A stretch of DNA of 64,000 nt from Kolteria novifilia (GCA_007748055.1 CP036279.1:2170001-2234000); one strand, 5' to 3'; positions 45,801 to 55,295 are shown, counted from the stretch's first letter. Made by a program: numbers and translations. The notes: a model not told the origin generated them from the sequence alone.

Positions 45801-47993
45801 TCATGACGTTCGCCCCCAGTACCCGGCGGCGGCGGCGTCGACCAGCTCCCGCGTTCGCTCGGATGCTTCCCCCGTTTGGGCCGCTTCCTCGTGGGCGCGA
45901 CGGCTTAGCGTGGCGAGCTCCCGGCAGGCCGCGTCCTTCGCGTCGAAGCGCCCCAGCCGCAGGCGGTGAATCGAGCGAGGGGTGGCGAAGCTCTTTCCCC
46001 CAACCTGCGCGAAGCTCTCGAGGGCCCGCTGGGCCGAGACGCTGTTGAGCAGCGCCGCCAGAAAGTGCGCTTCGCTTTCGTCCTCGAGTCCAAACATCGC
46101 GTGCGTCTCCTGCGGGAGGATCACCCGGCCCTCTCGCGAGGTCACCACGGCGGCGGCGAGCCGGTGACCCATCCGGTTCCAGACGACTTTCACCGGCGAA
46201 AGCGTGTAGTCGCCCACGTCGAACATCGAGTAGAACGGCCCGGTGTCGACGAGCTGGGCCTCGCCGCTGGTTCGCTGAAAGTAGCGCCGAAAGGCGGCTC
46301 GCTCCCGTAGCGTCGCCTCGAACCGCGATAGGTAGTCGAGCGCTCGGGGCGCCTCTTCACGCATTTGCTCGAGGGGAAGACCGCGCCGTTTGCGAGGATC
46401 CTGGACCATCAAGATCCACGCGGAGGGCTCCGCGTGCCAGGCCCGAACCTCTTTGCCCCGAAGGATCGGGAAGAGCAAGTGGGACTCGAGGTCGGCGGTG
46501 ATTTGGGCGATCGGGCGGTGGCCGCGATGGCTGAGGTTTCGCATCCGCCAGCGCTGGTCGCCGACGACGCCGATCCGTTCGAGCCAGTAAACGCCGTTGG
46601 CTCCGCCCGTGTTGATGCCGAGGTGGGCGTGGTAGTCGCAGGGGCCGAGCGTGGCGTCGAGCTGCTCGGAGTCCCGTTCGTCGGAACGCTTCCAGGCCGA
46701 CAGTGGGTCGTCGTGGTCGCTGGGGCTGGCCCAACACGTCGTCTTCACCGAGCGATCGCTCCAGAGGCGATACTCGATCGGGTAGCGGGTGGATGTTCCC
46801 AGATGGCCGACCAACGTCGACGAACGGACCGCGGTCCCCGCGAAGACCGTCATCGCCGAGAAGTCGTCGACGCGATCGACCGACCACGGGGTTTTGTCGG
46901 GGAGTTTCCAGCGACGGAATCCGCGCGCGGCTCGCGCCGAGTTAAAGAGCGTGGTCGGGAGGACGAAGCCGAGTCGTCCCCCATCGCGTTTGAGGAGTCG
47001 GTCGATCGCGACGGACGCGATCAGCATGGAGAGATCCTTCTTCCCTCCTCCGAGAATGCTCTCCATGCCTCGCTCGGCCAGTAGCCCGTAGTGCTCCCAC
47101 AGCGGGCGAAGGGCGGTCCGCTGCTCTTCGGGGAGTCGGTCCCAGGTGATCCAAGGGGGATTGCCGACAACGATGTCCGATCGGGGAAGGGAGTCCGCGA
47201 TCGTCGGCTCGTCGAGGAGGTCCGCGCACGCGACGGGGATCGGTCGTTCGGCGATGGGATGGCCTTGGAGCCGTCGCGTCGCCCAAGCCCAGTTGGCGGC
47301 GGCCGCGAGAGCCGCCCACGGGGCACGATCGATCGCCAGCATCTCGGCGTCGGCTCGGGTCCGCGCCCGCTGACGGCCGAGCGCGAGGAGAAACGCGCCG
47401 CTCCCGGCGGTCGGATCGACCCAGGTTCTATTCGGTTCCCAAAGTTGTTCGACGAGATGGTCGGCGAGCCATTCGGGGGTATAGAACTCGCCGAGCGCCC
47501 GCCGAGCGTTGGGGGCAATGAGGTGCTCGAAGGCGAGCCGGGGGAGATCGCCTAGGTCGCTCGACGGGCCCAGTCGCTCGGGGGCCAGCTCCGGCATGTC
47601 GGGGAGAGCGAGGGCCAGCGCGTCGAGCCATTGGGTGGGGGGCGCCCATGTCGGCCATGCCCATGTCAGGTGTTCGAGCTGCGGGAGCTCACAGGCATGG
47701 AGGAGGAGTTGGCGGCAGAAGAGGGAGTAGGTCGCCAGCGCGACGGATGGTTCGTCGGTTGAGACGCTCGCTCCCCGGGACCAAGAGGAGGAGGCCTGCT
47801 CGATCCAGGGTTGATGAGACTCCGGCAGTCGTCGCCGGGTGATCCCTTCGGCACGGACGAGATGGCCGATCGAGTCGACATGGACCTTCACGTCACGCGC
47901 CCGCCGAGCTGGCGGCCGGTCCGAGGAGCGGATGCGATCGGAGGAATCACTCAAGAGCTGCTTGCCGCCTGCCGCGGTCCTCTTTCGGTTCAT
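45801..47993 (-). CDS. N6-adenine DNA methyltransferase, Eco57I-like, apparently orphan
   Basis: A 730-residue protein. Motifs in order: EFYTPEWLADHLVEQLW (start of an N6-MTase domain), DPTAGSGAFLLAL (SAM motif I) and GNPPWITWDRLP (catalytic NPPW motif IV), then FVLPTTLFNSARAARGF. A large C-terminal region (about 440-730) is like the target-recognition part of Eco57I-type enzymes. No PD-(D/E)XK nuclease motif is evident in the N-terminal 130 residues and no restriction gene adjoins it. The frame continues upstream to 48389, but the ATG at 47993 is taken, since the extension is not protein-like. Likely epigenetic or a restriction-modification remnant. Confidence 0.8.
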   Translation of the reverse strand: MNRKRTAAGGKQLLSDSSDRIRSSDRPPARRARDVKVHVDSIGHLVRAEGITRRRLPESHQPWIEQASSSWSRGASVSTDEPSVALATYSLFCRQLLLHACELPQLEHLTWAWPTWAPPTQWLDALALALPDMPELAPERLGPSSDLGDLPRLAFEHLIAPNARRALGEFYTPEWLADHLVEQLWEPNRTWVDPTAGSGAFLLALGRQRARTRADAEMLAIDRAPWAALAAAANWAWATRRLQGHPIAERPIPVACADLLDEPTIADSLPRSDIVVGNPPWITWDRLPEEQRTALRPLWEHYGLLAERGMESILGGGKKDLSMLIASVAIDRLLKRDGGRLGFVLPTTLFNSARAARGFRRWKLPDKTPWSVDRVDDFSAMTVFAGTAVRSSTLVGHLGTSTRYPIEYRLWSDRSVKTTCWASPSDHDDPLSAWKRSDERDSEQLDATLGPCDYHAHLGINTGGANGVYWLERIGVVGDQRWRMRNLSHRGHRPIAQITADLESHLLFPILRGKEVRAWHAEPSAWILMVQDPRKRRGLPLEQMREEAPRALDYLSRFEATLRERAAFRRYFQRTSGEAQLVDTGPFYSMFDVGDYTLSPVKVVWNRMGHRLAAAVVTSREGRVILPQETHAMFGLEDESEAHFLAALLNSVSAQRALESFAQVGGKSFATPRSIHRLRLGRFDAKDAACRELATLSRRAHEEAAQTGEASERTRELVDAAAAGYWGRTS

Positions 47994-48376
47994 TGGGGCA
48001 TCACCACGGACAAGCCGACGCGCGGGCCGATCGGGAGTGACCTTTCTCCGGGGCGCTCGCCATCGAGAGAACTCCCCGTCGAGCAATCTTGCCCAAATTG
48101 ACCGACGGGAGAAATCGGTCAAGTTTCCACGACGCGAAAGGTCTCCGACGCCGACCGAGGAAACCATGTTTTGAGGGAGAATTCGATTGCATGACTTTCC
48201 TTCCTCCGATAGCGTCGAGCCTTCGTCGCAAATCCTGTCGTGCCACTTCTCGGTACGGCAAGAGGCCGACTTCGCCAACTCGATTTTCAGCGAGATGGAA
48301 ATCGGGGGATCTATCGTCGAAGACCCGGAGAGACCGGGCCTCAAGGAGTATTCCCCTCGTGCTCTTTGCTGGTCGT
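47994..48376. promoter_or_regulatory. Divergent intergenic region, methyltransferase and HD-GYP gene
   Basis: 383 bases between the two divergent starts. Both flanking frames remain open through it, which is common in GC-rich DNA. No separate gene is supported. Confidence 0.4.
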
Positions 48377-49411
48377 ATGACATTGACACATTCTTCTCGG
48401 TTATTTCCTCCTCGTGGCGGCAGCCGTCGAGCCAAGGATGAATCTCCTCCAGGAGCCATCGAGCGACGTGGCCCGTCTCCCCTGACGGTCATGATCGCGT
48501 CTCCGGATGCGGGCAAGCTCGCGACAATGGCGTATGAAGCCGCCTCCTTGGGGTATCGCGTGCTCACCGCGGTGGGGCGAACGGAACTCGAGGAACTCTG
48601 GAAGCGGCAAACGGCCCCCATCGTCGTCGTCGACGTACGTCTGACCGAGCGGCAGGGAGCCAATTCGCCCGTCCCGAGCTTTCTTCTCTCCGACTCGGTC
48701 GATCGTTCCGAGGGGCTCGATGAGCTCTTCGCGTCGGGACGATCGTCTAGCCGGATCAAGAGCGACGAGTTCGGAATCTATCTACGGCGTGCTTCATCGA
48801 ACGACGCTCACGACGAGAAACAGGTGCTCGTTGCTCTCCCGGAGGCTTCTCCCGGAAGCTCGCGGCGGGAAGACGGCGTGCTGCGACTCTGGCATCTCTT
48901 GCGGCAACGGATTCCCGAGACTGCCGCCCACTCACAGCGGGTTGCTCGGCTCGCGGCGCGATTCGGACGCGAACTGGCACTCGAGGTGACGTCCCAGGCC
49001 CGTCTCGAGCAGGCGGCGCTCCTTCACGACATCGGCAAGGCCTCTCTGCCTCGGGAAGTGCTCCGCAAGCGTGAGTCGTTGGATGTTCCCGAATGGACGC
49101 TGGTGCAAGCGCATCCGGTGTTGGGGGCCAACCTTCTCCGTCCCTTGGTGCGGAGTCAGGAGGTGACGCTCGCGGTTCGGCACCACCACGAACGATTCGA
49201 CGGCCAGGGCTATCCGTACGGCCTCGAAGGGGAAGCGATTCCGTTCTTCGCTCGCATCATCGCCGTGGTCGATACCTTCGACGCGATGACCGAGTCGCGC
49301 ACCTATCGCGGTCCGATTTCGATCGACGAAGCACTCGCGAGAGTCGCTCAACTCGGTGGGTCGCAGTTCGATCCCGAACTGGCGGCGACCTTTGTCGCCA
49401 TGATGCGTTAG
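48377..49411 (+). CDS. HD-GYP domain protein with degenerate N-terminal receiver-like domain
   Basis: A 344-residue protein. The C-terminal domain is HD-GYP: LLHDIGKASLPREVL (HD pair near residue 217), HPVLGANLL, HHERFDGQGYP and IAVVDTFDAMTESRTYR. Such proteins hydrolyse c-di-GMP or related nucleotides. The N-terminal part (about 38-90) resembles a receiver fold (TVMIASPDAGKLATMAYEAA, APIVVVDVR), but the acidic pocket is not obvious. Starts at 48377 and 48491 are both possible and neither has a clear ribosome-binding site. The TAG stop (49409-49411) is the first triplet of a MITE-like element. Confidence 0.82.
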   Translation: MTLTHSSRLFPPRGGSRRAKDESPPGAIERRGPSPLTVMIASPDAGKLATMAYEAASLGYRVLTAVGRTELEELWKRQTAPIVVVDVRLTERQGANSPVPSFLLSDSVDRSEGLDELFASGRSSSRIKSDEFGIYLRRASSNDAHDEKQVLVALPEASPGSSRREDGVLRLWHLLRQRIPETAAHSQRVARLAARFGRELALEVTSQARLEQAALLHDIGKASLPREVLRKRESLDVPEWTLVQAHPVLGANLLRPLVRSQEVTLAVRHHHERFDGQGYPYGLEGEAIPFFARIIAVVDTFDAMTESRTYRGPISIDEALARVAQLGGSQFDPELAATFVAMMR

Positions 49412-49477
49412 TGTCCTGATTGATTCATTCATTGCCCAAGAGCCTATTGAGCGATCAACGAACCAATCCGATGGCTA
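49409..49477 (+). mobile_element. MITE-like element, deleted form (69 bp)
   Basis: The left end is a perfect TAGTGTCCTGATTG, continuing ATTCATTCATTGCCCAAGAG. The right end, ACGAACCAATCCGATGGCTA, is a diverged inverted copy. The core present in 154-bp copies is missing. Its two ends supply the TAG stops of both convergent neighbours (49409-49411 on plus; 49475-49477 on minus). Confidence 0.75.
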
Positions 49478-52273
49478 AGGTTCGGCCATCTCGCGACGGG
49501 TGATCGACGCGCGGACGAGTTCGAGCAGACGAACCTTGTCGATCGGCTTGCTGGCATAGTCCGCACAGCCAACGCGAATGCAGCGCTCTCGCGCCCCTGC
49601 CATCGCATCGGCGGTCAGGGCGATGATCGGTCGCCCAAAACCTTTGGCTCGTAGCTTACGGGTCGCTTCATACCCATCCATGACCGGCATCTGCATGTCC
49701 ATCAGCACGACATGGAATGGTTTGCCTTCGTGTTCGGCCGCCAACGCAAGTTCGTACGCGACTTTGCCGTTGGCGGCGATCGTCACCTCGCATCCGCGCC
49801 GCGCCAACAAGGAGCGAATCAGACGCTGATTGTCCTCGCCATCCTCGACGAGCAAGATGCGCGAGTCCTTCAACGTGGCGTCGGTGGCGGGCCGTTCGTC
49901 GGCGGCGGGCGTCGCGTCGGTTTGGGAGGCGCCGAGGGACATCGTGCCCATGCCGGTTCGGATGACGAGCGAGAAGGTGCTTCCCTTTCCGGGTTCGCTG
50001 GTGACGTTGATCGTCCCGCCTAGCCGCTTGGCGAGGTGCCTGGCGATCGAAAGGCCGAGACCGGTGCCGCCGAAGCGTCGCGTCGTGGAGGCGTCGGCTT
50101 GTCGGAACGGTTCGAAGAGCTGGTCGACCGTCTCCTGATTCATGCCGACGCCGGTGTCCGAGACGGTGATCTCGAGCTTTTCCGGATCTCCCGGGAAGAG
50201 TCGCATCGTGACCCGAACCTTGCCGCGTTCGGTGAACTTGATGGCGTTGCCGATCAGGTTGAGCAAGATCTGTCGGAGCCGGGTCGGGTCGCCCTCGATC
50301 TCCTCGGGAATCGGAGGCTCTTGGACGACTTCGAACTCGAGTCCTTTTTCCAGAGCTTTGACCCGCATCGAGGAGGCGACGTCATCGACGATCGCGATGG
50401 GGGAGAAACGAACGTTCTCCAGGAGGAGCTGACCGGCCTCGATCTTGGAGATGTCGAGGATGTCGTTGAGGATCGCCATGAGGTGCCGTCCATTCCTCAT
50501 GATGGTCAGGATCGCCTCGTCGCGTTCTTCCTCGGAAGTGCTTCGGTCCAGCAGCAGTTCCGCGAAGCCGAGGATCGAGGTCATCGGCGTGCGGATCTCG
50601 TGGCTCATGTTGGCGAGGAACTCACTCTTGGCGCGGTTGGCCGTCTCGGCACTCTCCTTCGCGACGGCGAGGGCGGTCGAGGCTCGTTTGGTTTCGTCGA
50701 TGTCGACATGAACGCCCGCCATCAACGAGGCGCGACCCGAACGCGACCATTCGACGGTCTCCCCCGACGTGAGGATCCACTTCCACGCCCCCTCTCCCGA
50801 CTTTAGACGCATCTCCGTCCGGTAGGTCGAGAATTGCCCGTTGATCGATTTGGCGAGTATCCCTTCCACCCGCTCGATGTCCTCGGGGTGAACGAGCCGA
50901 CGCCACATCTCGTAAGAGGCAGGCATCGCGACTGGGTCGTAGCCGATCATTTGGTACCAGCGGTCATCGAACGTCACCTCGTTCGTCTCGATGTTCCACG
51001 TCCACGTGCCGAGCTTGGCCGCGTCGAGTGCCATCTGAAGGCGATGTTCGCTCCGGCGGAGGGCCGCGGCGGCGGCGTTGCGCTGCGTCAACTCCAATTC
51101 CAGCGTCGTTTGGAGGGAGCGAAGTCGACGATTGGTTCGGAGCATGAAGTACATGAAAATCGTCAGTCCGATGAGGAAGAGCGGGGCGCTGACGTAAAAG
51201 GTCCAGGGAGACGCGAAGATGTTCTCCCCACCCACCGTTCGCTCGATCGGACGTTGTTGCGTGGTGGTGGAGGTGTCGATCGAGGTCTTCCGGCGGGGCA
51301 AGGTCGTGGTGGTCGAAAGGTCGACTCCTTCCCGCGTCGCCACATCGTCTTGCCAGCCCAGCAGCAGCCGGTCGACTTCGGCATGGTCGAGCGGCTCGAT
51401 CCAGCCGGCGGCGACGCTCGATTTCAGATCTCCTGGGGGAGGTGTTTCGAGCAGCGCTTTCTCCACCGCGGCGACCAACTCCGGTGGCGTTCGAGGCATC
51501 GCGACCAGACTCAGTCCCGGGTAGAGACGCGTGCTCACGTTGAAGGGATAGTCTGGAAAGTTGCGTTCGCCGAGGATCCTCAACTGGTTCGCGCTGCCGG
51601 GTGCCCGGCGTTGAAACCGACGGAAAATCTCGGCTCGGACCGCCGCGGCATCGAGCTCACCACGGAGCACGGACTCGATCGCGCGGATCGCGGCCCCCTG
51701 TTCGACGCGAAACGACTCGAAGTCCCCGCGCGGTTCGACGCCTTGTTCGCGAATCTCGCGCAGCGGAACCTGCAACTCGACGAAGGTCTTGCCACTGGTG
51801 GCGAAGGTCGCTCCCTTGAGGTCCGCGAGCGACTTGATCCGTTCGTTGTCCCGACGGACGACGATCGTCGCGCCGACCCAGGGAGTCTTGTAGGGGCCAA
51901 AGACTCGGACCATCGTGGCGATCGGCCGGGTTCCGAGTCTCTTCTCCGCGCGGACGACGGCGCTGGGACCAAGGAGGGCGAAGTCGAGCTGGCCCTCCGC
52001 GCCCTGACGGATCGCCTCGTTCTCGGTGAGCATCACGCTGAGGAACTGCCGATCGGGGATCGCTTTTTGGAGATCGTTCGCCAGGAACTCCCACTCGTCG
52101 TCGGATTGAATCGAGCGCGGCGAGGAGGTCGCGATGCCGATCTTCACCGGAGGCGGAGCGGGCTGACGCTCTTGGTCTTCGTCTGCCCGGGAGGAGGTGC
52201 ACGCCAGGAAGGTCAAGGCGACGACGAGAGTCGACCGCGCCGCGTGGCGAGCAGCGGAATGATCTGAGTCCAT
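49475..52273 (-). CDS. Hybrid sensor histidine kinase with PhnD-like periplasmic domain
   Basis: A 932-residue hybrid kinase. Signal segment, then a PhnD-type phosphonate/oxyanion-binding domain (about 45-325; VKIGIATSSP, LDFALLGPSAVVRAEKR, LADLKGATFATSGKTF). A membrane helix (about 372-392), PAS domain (about 420-540), HisKA with the phospho-acceptor in FLANMSHEIRTPMTSILGF, HATPase (NLIGNAIKF, GGTGLGLSI) and a C-terminal receiver (ILLVEDGEDNQ, VVLMDMQMPVMDG). It probably detects a bound anion outside and relays phosphate. The start is uncertain: the ATG at 52273 places the signal first, but the frame is open to 52363. Its TAG stop is a MITE end. Confidence 0.88.
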   Translation of the reverse strand: MDSDHSAARHAARSTLVVALTFLACTSSRADEDQERQPAPPPVKIGIATSSPRSIQSDDEWEFLANDLQKAIPDRQFLSVMLTENEAIRQGAEGQLDFALLGPSAVVRAEKRLGTRPIATMVRVFGPYKTPWVGATIVVRRDNERIKSLADLKGATFATSGKTFVELQVPLREIREQGVEPRGDFESFRVEQGAAIRAIESVLRGELDAAAVRAEIFRRFQRRAPGSANQLRILGERNFPDYPFNVSTRLYPGLSLVAMPRTPPELVAAVEKALLETPPPGDLKSSVAAGWIEPLDHAEVDRLLLGWQDDVATREGVDLSTTTTLPRRKTSIDTSTTTQQRPIERTVGGENIFASPWTFYVSAPLFLIGLTIFMYFMLRTNRRLRSLQTTLELELTQRNAAAAALRRSEHRLQMALDAAKLGTWTWNIETNEVTFDDRWYQMIGYDPVAMPASYEMWRRLVHPEDIERVEGILAKSINGQFSTYRTEMRLKSGEGAWKWILTSGETVEWSRSGRASLMAGVHVDIDETKRASTALAVAKESAETANRAKSEFLANMSHEIRTPMTSILGFAELLLDRSTSEEERDEAILTIMRNGRHLMAILNDILDISKIEAGQLLLENVRFSPIAIVDDVASSMRVKALEKGLEFEVVQEPPIPEEIEGDPTRLRQILLNLIGNAIKFTERGKVRVTMRLFPGDPEKLEITVSDTGVGMNQETVDQLFEPFRQADASTTRRFGGTGLGLSIARHLAKRLGGTINVTSEPGKGSTFSLVIRTGMGTMSLGASQTDATPAADERPATDATLKDSRILLVEDGEDNQRLIRSLLARRGCEVTIAANGKVAYELALAAEHEGKPFHVVLMDMQMPVMDGYEATRKLRAKGFGRPIIALTADAMAGARERCIRVGCADYASKPIDKVRLLELVRASITRREMAEP

Positions 52274-52636
52274 GGTCGGTTGCGACCCTACGCGAGTAGG
52301 AACCTGGTTCATCCGAGACGCGAGGCAGCAACGAGACGGATCGCTCCCCAGCATCCCGACCACTCAATTCCCATCATTCTATTAAGGTGAATGTCCTCGG
52401 GGGGGGAAACGTCGCGCGCCTCGGGAACTTTCTCGCACTGCAACCCGTTGTTCAACGAGCGCCGGCCAAATCAGCGGGGCGACGAATTCCCGTCTCTAAC
52501 AAGCGACGATTCACGGCCGGCTATCAGCGATTGGCCATCTCCGTGGGCGCACCACTGGCAGGTTGTTGTTAAGCTACATGCTCCATGGGCCAGTGGTGGC
52601 GCGGAAGCGCAATGGAAGTACGAGGACAACTTACCG
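52274..52636. promoter_or_regulatory. Divergent region of the hybrid kinase and sulfatase, with a large hairpin
   Basis: It contains CACCACTGGC (52550-52559) and its exact complement GCCAGTGGTG (52589-52598), a stem of ten pairs with a 29-base loop. This is a CACTGGC-type palindrome about 40 bases before the sulfatase start. No gene is supported here. Confidence 0.5.
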
Positions 52637-54397
52637 ATGAGATTGCGGGCGATGCTAACGACACTTTGTCTCTTGGGGGGAATGGCCACGAGCCTTGCGG
52701 CGGCCGAGTCCGAGACCGCTCCCAACGTCATCCTGATCATGACCGACGATCAAGGGATCGGGGATTTTGGCGTGATGAACAATCCGGTCATCGAGACGCC
52801 GAACATCGATGCCCTCGCCAGAGACTCCGTGTCGTTCGACAACTTCTACGTCAGTCCGGTCTGCTCGCCGACGCGCGCGTGCCTGATGACGGGGAGGTAC
52901 AACTACCGCACGCGCTGCATCGACACTTACTTAGGACGCTCGATGATGGACCCGGAGGAAGTCACCGTCGCCGAGGCCCTCTCCAAGGCGGGCTACGCGA
53001 CCGGCATCTTCGGCAAGTGGCACCTGGGTGACTGTTACCCGATGCGGCCGAACGACCAGGGCTTCCAAGAGAGTCTCATCCACCGTGGCGGCGGTCTCGC
53101 CCAGCCGTCCGAGCCACGCGAGAACGATCGGCGCTACACCGATCCGATCCTCTTTCACAACGGCGAGGAAGTGAAGACCAAGGGCTACTGCACCGACGTC
53201 TACTTCGACGCCGCGATGAAGTTCATGAAGCGGGAGCATGATCAGCATCGTCCCTTCTTCGCTTACCTCGCGACCAACGCGCCTCACGGTCCCTTCCACG
53301 ATGTGCCCGAGGACCTTCGCGAGCATTACGCCAAGAAGGACATGAATCAGATCGCGATCGCCAAACGCAAAGGCAAGGGGAGTCAAGCGGAGGCCGACAA
53401 GCTCGCGCGTATCGCGGCGATGATCACCAATGTCGACCAAAACGTCGGTCGCTTGATGAAGGAACTCGAGAACCTCGGGATCGCCGACAACACGATCGTG
53501 ATCTACATGGTGGACAACGGACCGAATTCGCGCCGCTACGTCGGCGACTTGCGCGGCAACAAGGGGGGCGTGAACGAAGGCGGCATTCGCTCGCCCCTCT
53601 GGGTCCACTGGCCGGCGCGGCTCGAGGGTGGAACCGCTCGCGAGCAACTGGCCGCGCACATCGACATCATGCCGACCATTCTCGAGGCGTGCGGCGTGAC
53701 TCCGTCGTCCGATCATCGAATGGATGGCCGAAGCCTTTTGCCGGTCCTGCTCGACAAGGACGCCGACTGGCCCGAGCGGACGATCGTCATCCAGTCCCAT
53801 CGCGGGGACGAGCCGAAACGCTATCACCACTTCATGATTCGCGACGATCGTTGGAAACTCGTCCATCCGAGCGGCTTCGGGCGGGAGTCGTTCGCGGGAG
53901 ATCCGAAGTTCGAACTCTACGACCTCGCCGATGATCCGGGCGAGAAGAGAAACCTCCACAAGCAGAAACCGCAGGTCGTCGCTCGGCTGAAGGAAGCCTA
54001 CGACAAATGGTTCGACGATGTCTCCTCGACGCGCCCGGACAACTACGCCCCCCCGCGAATTCATGTCGGCTCCCCGAAGGAGAACCCGACCGTCCTGACC
54101 CGGCAGGACTGGCGTGGAGGAACGTGGGCGGCCAACTCGATCGGCCACTGGGAGCTCTACGTGGAGAAGCCCGGATCGTACGATGTCACGCTGCTCTTCG
54201 ATCCGAGCGATCAGCCGGAGACCGCCACGGTGACGATCGGCGACGACACGCGCGAGGCCACCGTCAAACCGGGGCAGCGCACGTGCGTGATCCGCGACGT
54301 CCTCTTTCCGGGGGGCAAGGCCCAGCTCGAAGCGGTCCTACGCGGCGGCAAGGAGGCTCGTGGCGTCTATCAAGCGAGTGTCGAGCGGGGAGCGTAG
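52637..54397 (+). CDS. Formylglycine-dependent sulfatase, secreted
   Basis: A 586-residue arylsulfatase-like enzyme that hydrolyses sulfate esters, probably from sulfated polysaccharides. Signal peptide (about 1-23), then LIMTDDQG with the calcium-binding Asp pair (36-37), the sulfatase signature CSPTRACLMTGRY with Cys75 as the residue converted to formylglycine, GKWHLG, and a late NGPNSRR...GNKGGVNEGG. The last 130 residues (about 455-586) form a beta-rich domain (GHWELYVEKPGSYDVTLLF) like those in other planctomycete sulfatases. No maturation enzyme gene is nearby. The ATG at 52637 with GAGGAC upstream is chosen. Confidence 0.94.
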   Translation: MRLRAMLTTLCLLGGMATSLAAAESETAPNVILIMTDDQGIGDFGVMNNPVIETPNIDALARDSVSFDNFYVSPVCSPTRACLMTGRYNYRTRCIDTYLGRSMMDPEEVTVAEALSKAGYATGIFGKWHLGDCYPMRPNDQGFQESLIHRGGGLAQPSEPRENDRRYTDPILFHNGEEVKTKGYCTDVYFDAAMKFMKREHDQHRPFFAYLATNAPHGPFHDVPEDLREHYAKKDMNQIAIAKRKGKGSQAEADKLARIAAMITNVDQNVGRLMKELENLGIADNTIVIYMVDNGPNSRRYVGDLRGNKGGVNEGGIRSPLWVHWPARLEGGTAREQLAAHIDIMPTILEACGVTPSSDHRMDGRSLLPVLLDKDADWPERTIVIQSHRGDEPKRYHHFMIRDDRWKLVHPSGFGRESFAGDPKFELYDLADDPGEKRNLHKQKPQVVARLKEAYDKWFDDVSSTRPDNYAPPRIHVGSPKENPTVLTRQDWRGGTWAANSIGHWELYVEKPGSYDVTLLFDPSDQPETATVTIGDDTREATVKPGQRTCVIRDVLFPGGKAQLEAVLRGGKEARGVYQASVERGA

Positions 54398-54597
54398 AGG
54401 CCGAACGATCGTTTGGGTTTGGTGTCGAGGAAACCCAACCGCGTGGTCACTGGCTGACAAGGAATCTGTGGCAGCCTCGCGAGAGTTTGGCGAATCAAGG
54501 GCGTGTCCCGCATGCCCACCGCAAGCGTGTCCCGGATGCCCACCGCAAGCGTGGGCAGGCACCCAAGACAGTGTCGTGGGAATCGAACGCAACCCTA
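54398..54597 (-). mobile_element. Decayed MITE-like element (reverse) with two 24-bp tandem units
   Basis: On the minus strand, CTTGGGTGCCTGCCCACGC...GTGGGCATGCGGGACACGCC matches the core of the 154-bp elements. The inner unit GCGTGTCCC(G)...CCACCGCAA is repeated at 54501-54524 and 54525-54548. The outer ends are poorly conserved. A decayed CACTGGCTGACAAGG palindrome lies at about 54448. It sits between convergent genes; the rpiB stop TAG (54595-54597) is where the left end would fall. Confidence 0.55.
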
Positions 54598-55059
54598 CGC
54601 GTCGGTCTTTTGGAAACGCTGTTCGATCTCGTGGACCTTGGCGAGTCGGCGGACGTGGCGTTCCTCGTTGGTGAACTCGGCGTTGACGAAGGCGTGGATG
54701 ATCTCCAGCGCCGGTTCGCGGCCGATGATGCGGGCGCCCAGGCACAGGACGTTCATGTTGTCGTGCTCGACGCCTTGGTGAGCCGAGTAGCCGTCGTGGC
54801 AAATGCTGGCGCGGATGCCGGGGAACTTGTTGCACGCGACCGAGACGCCGACACCGCTGCCGCAGACGACGACCGCCTTGGGGGCGTCGCCTCGCAAGAG
54901 CGCCTCGCAGGCGACGATGGCGAAGTCGGGATAGTCGTCGCCGGGCTGGGGATCGTGCGTGCCGAGATCGATGACTTCGTGACCGCGCTTGCGCAGATAC
55001 TCGACCGCGATTTCCTTGAGCGGAAACCCTGCGTGATCGGCCGCCATCACGATCTTCAT
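54595..55059 (-). CDS. rpiB: Ribose-5-phosphate isomerase B
   Basis: A 154-residue RpiB/LacA-family isomerase interconverting ribose-5-phosphate and ribulose-5-phosphate. Typical motifs: KIVMAADHAGFPLKE, VIDLGTHDP, VVVCGSGVGVSVACNKFPGIRAS (catalytic Cys) and HDNMNVLCLGARIIG. The length is that of family members. The ATG at 55059 has GGGAGC upstream; the frame extends a further 22 codons without family support. Confidence 0.95.
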   Translation of the reverse strand: MKIVMAADHAGFPLKEIAVEYLRKRGHEVIDLGTHDPQPGDDYPDFAIVACEALLRGDAPKAVVVCGSGVGVSVACNKFPGIRASICHDGYSAHQGVEHDNMNVLCLGARIIGREPALEIIHAFVNAEFTNEERHVRRLAKVHEIEQRFQKTDA

Positions 55060-55295
55060 CCCTAGCTCCCGTCGTGCGTCTTTTCTGGCTCGTGCATTCC
55101 CAATGGGTCTCGATTGGCTTATCATTTCACGGAAAGAGCGACCACTGACAGGTGCTCCGATCCGCCCACCGGAACCCTCTTCTCCCTTTCGCTCACCGCT
55201 GGGAGGCGGCGAGTTGCCGCTCTAGTACCGATGATCTACCATTTGAGCGAAAACGGTTCGCCCTGCGCGCGAGTCACTAGAATACTGGGTCGTCG

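Noticed and set aside
47994-48389. N-terminal extension of the DNA methyltransferase by 132 codons
   Set aside because: The extension has no resemblance to the family, and it would run into the divergent HD-GYP gene. The ATG at 47993 is simpler.
50834-52267. Plus-strand frame of 477 codons
   Set aside because: It is antisense to the hybrid histidine kinase. No start signal or domain is seen.
52931-54148. Minus-strand frame of 405 codons
   Set aside because: It is antisense to the sulfatase with its intact active-site signature.
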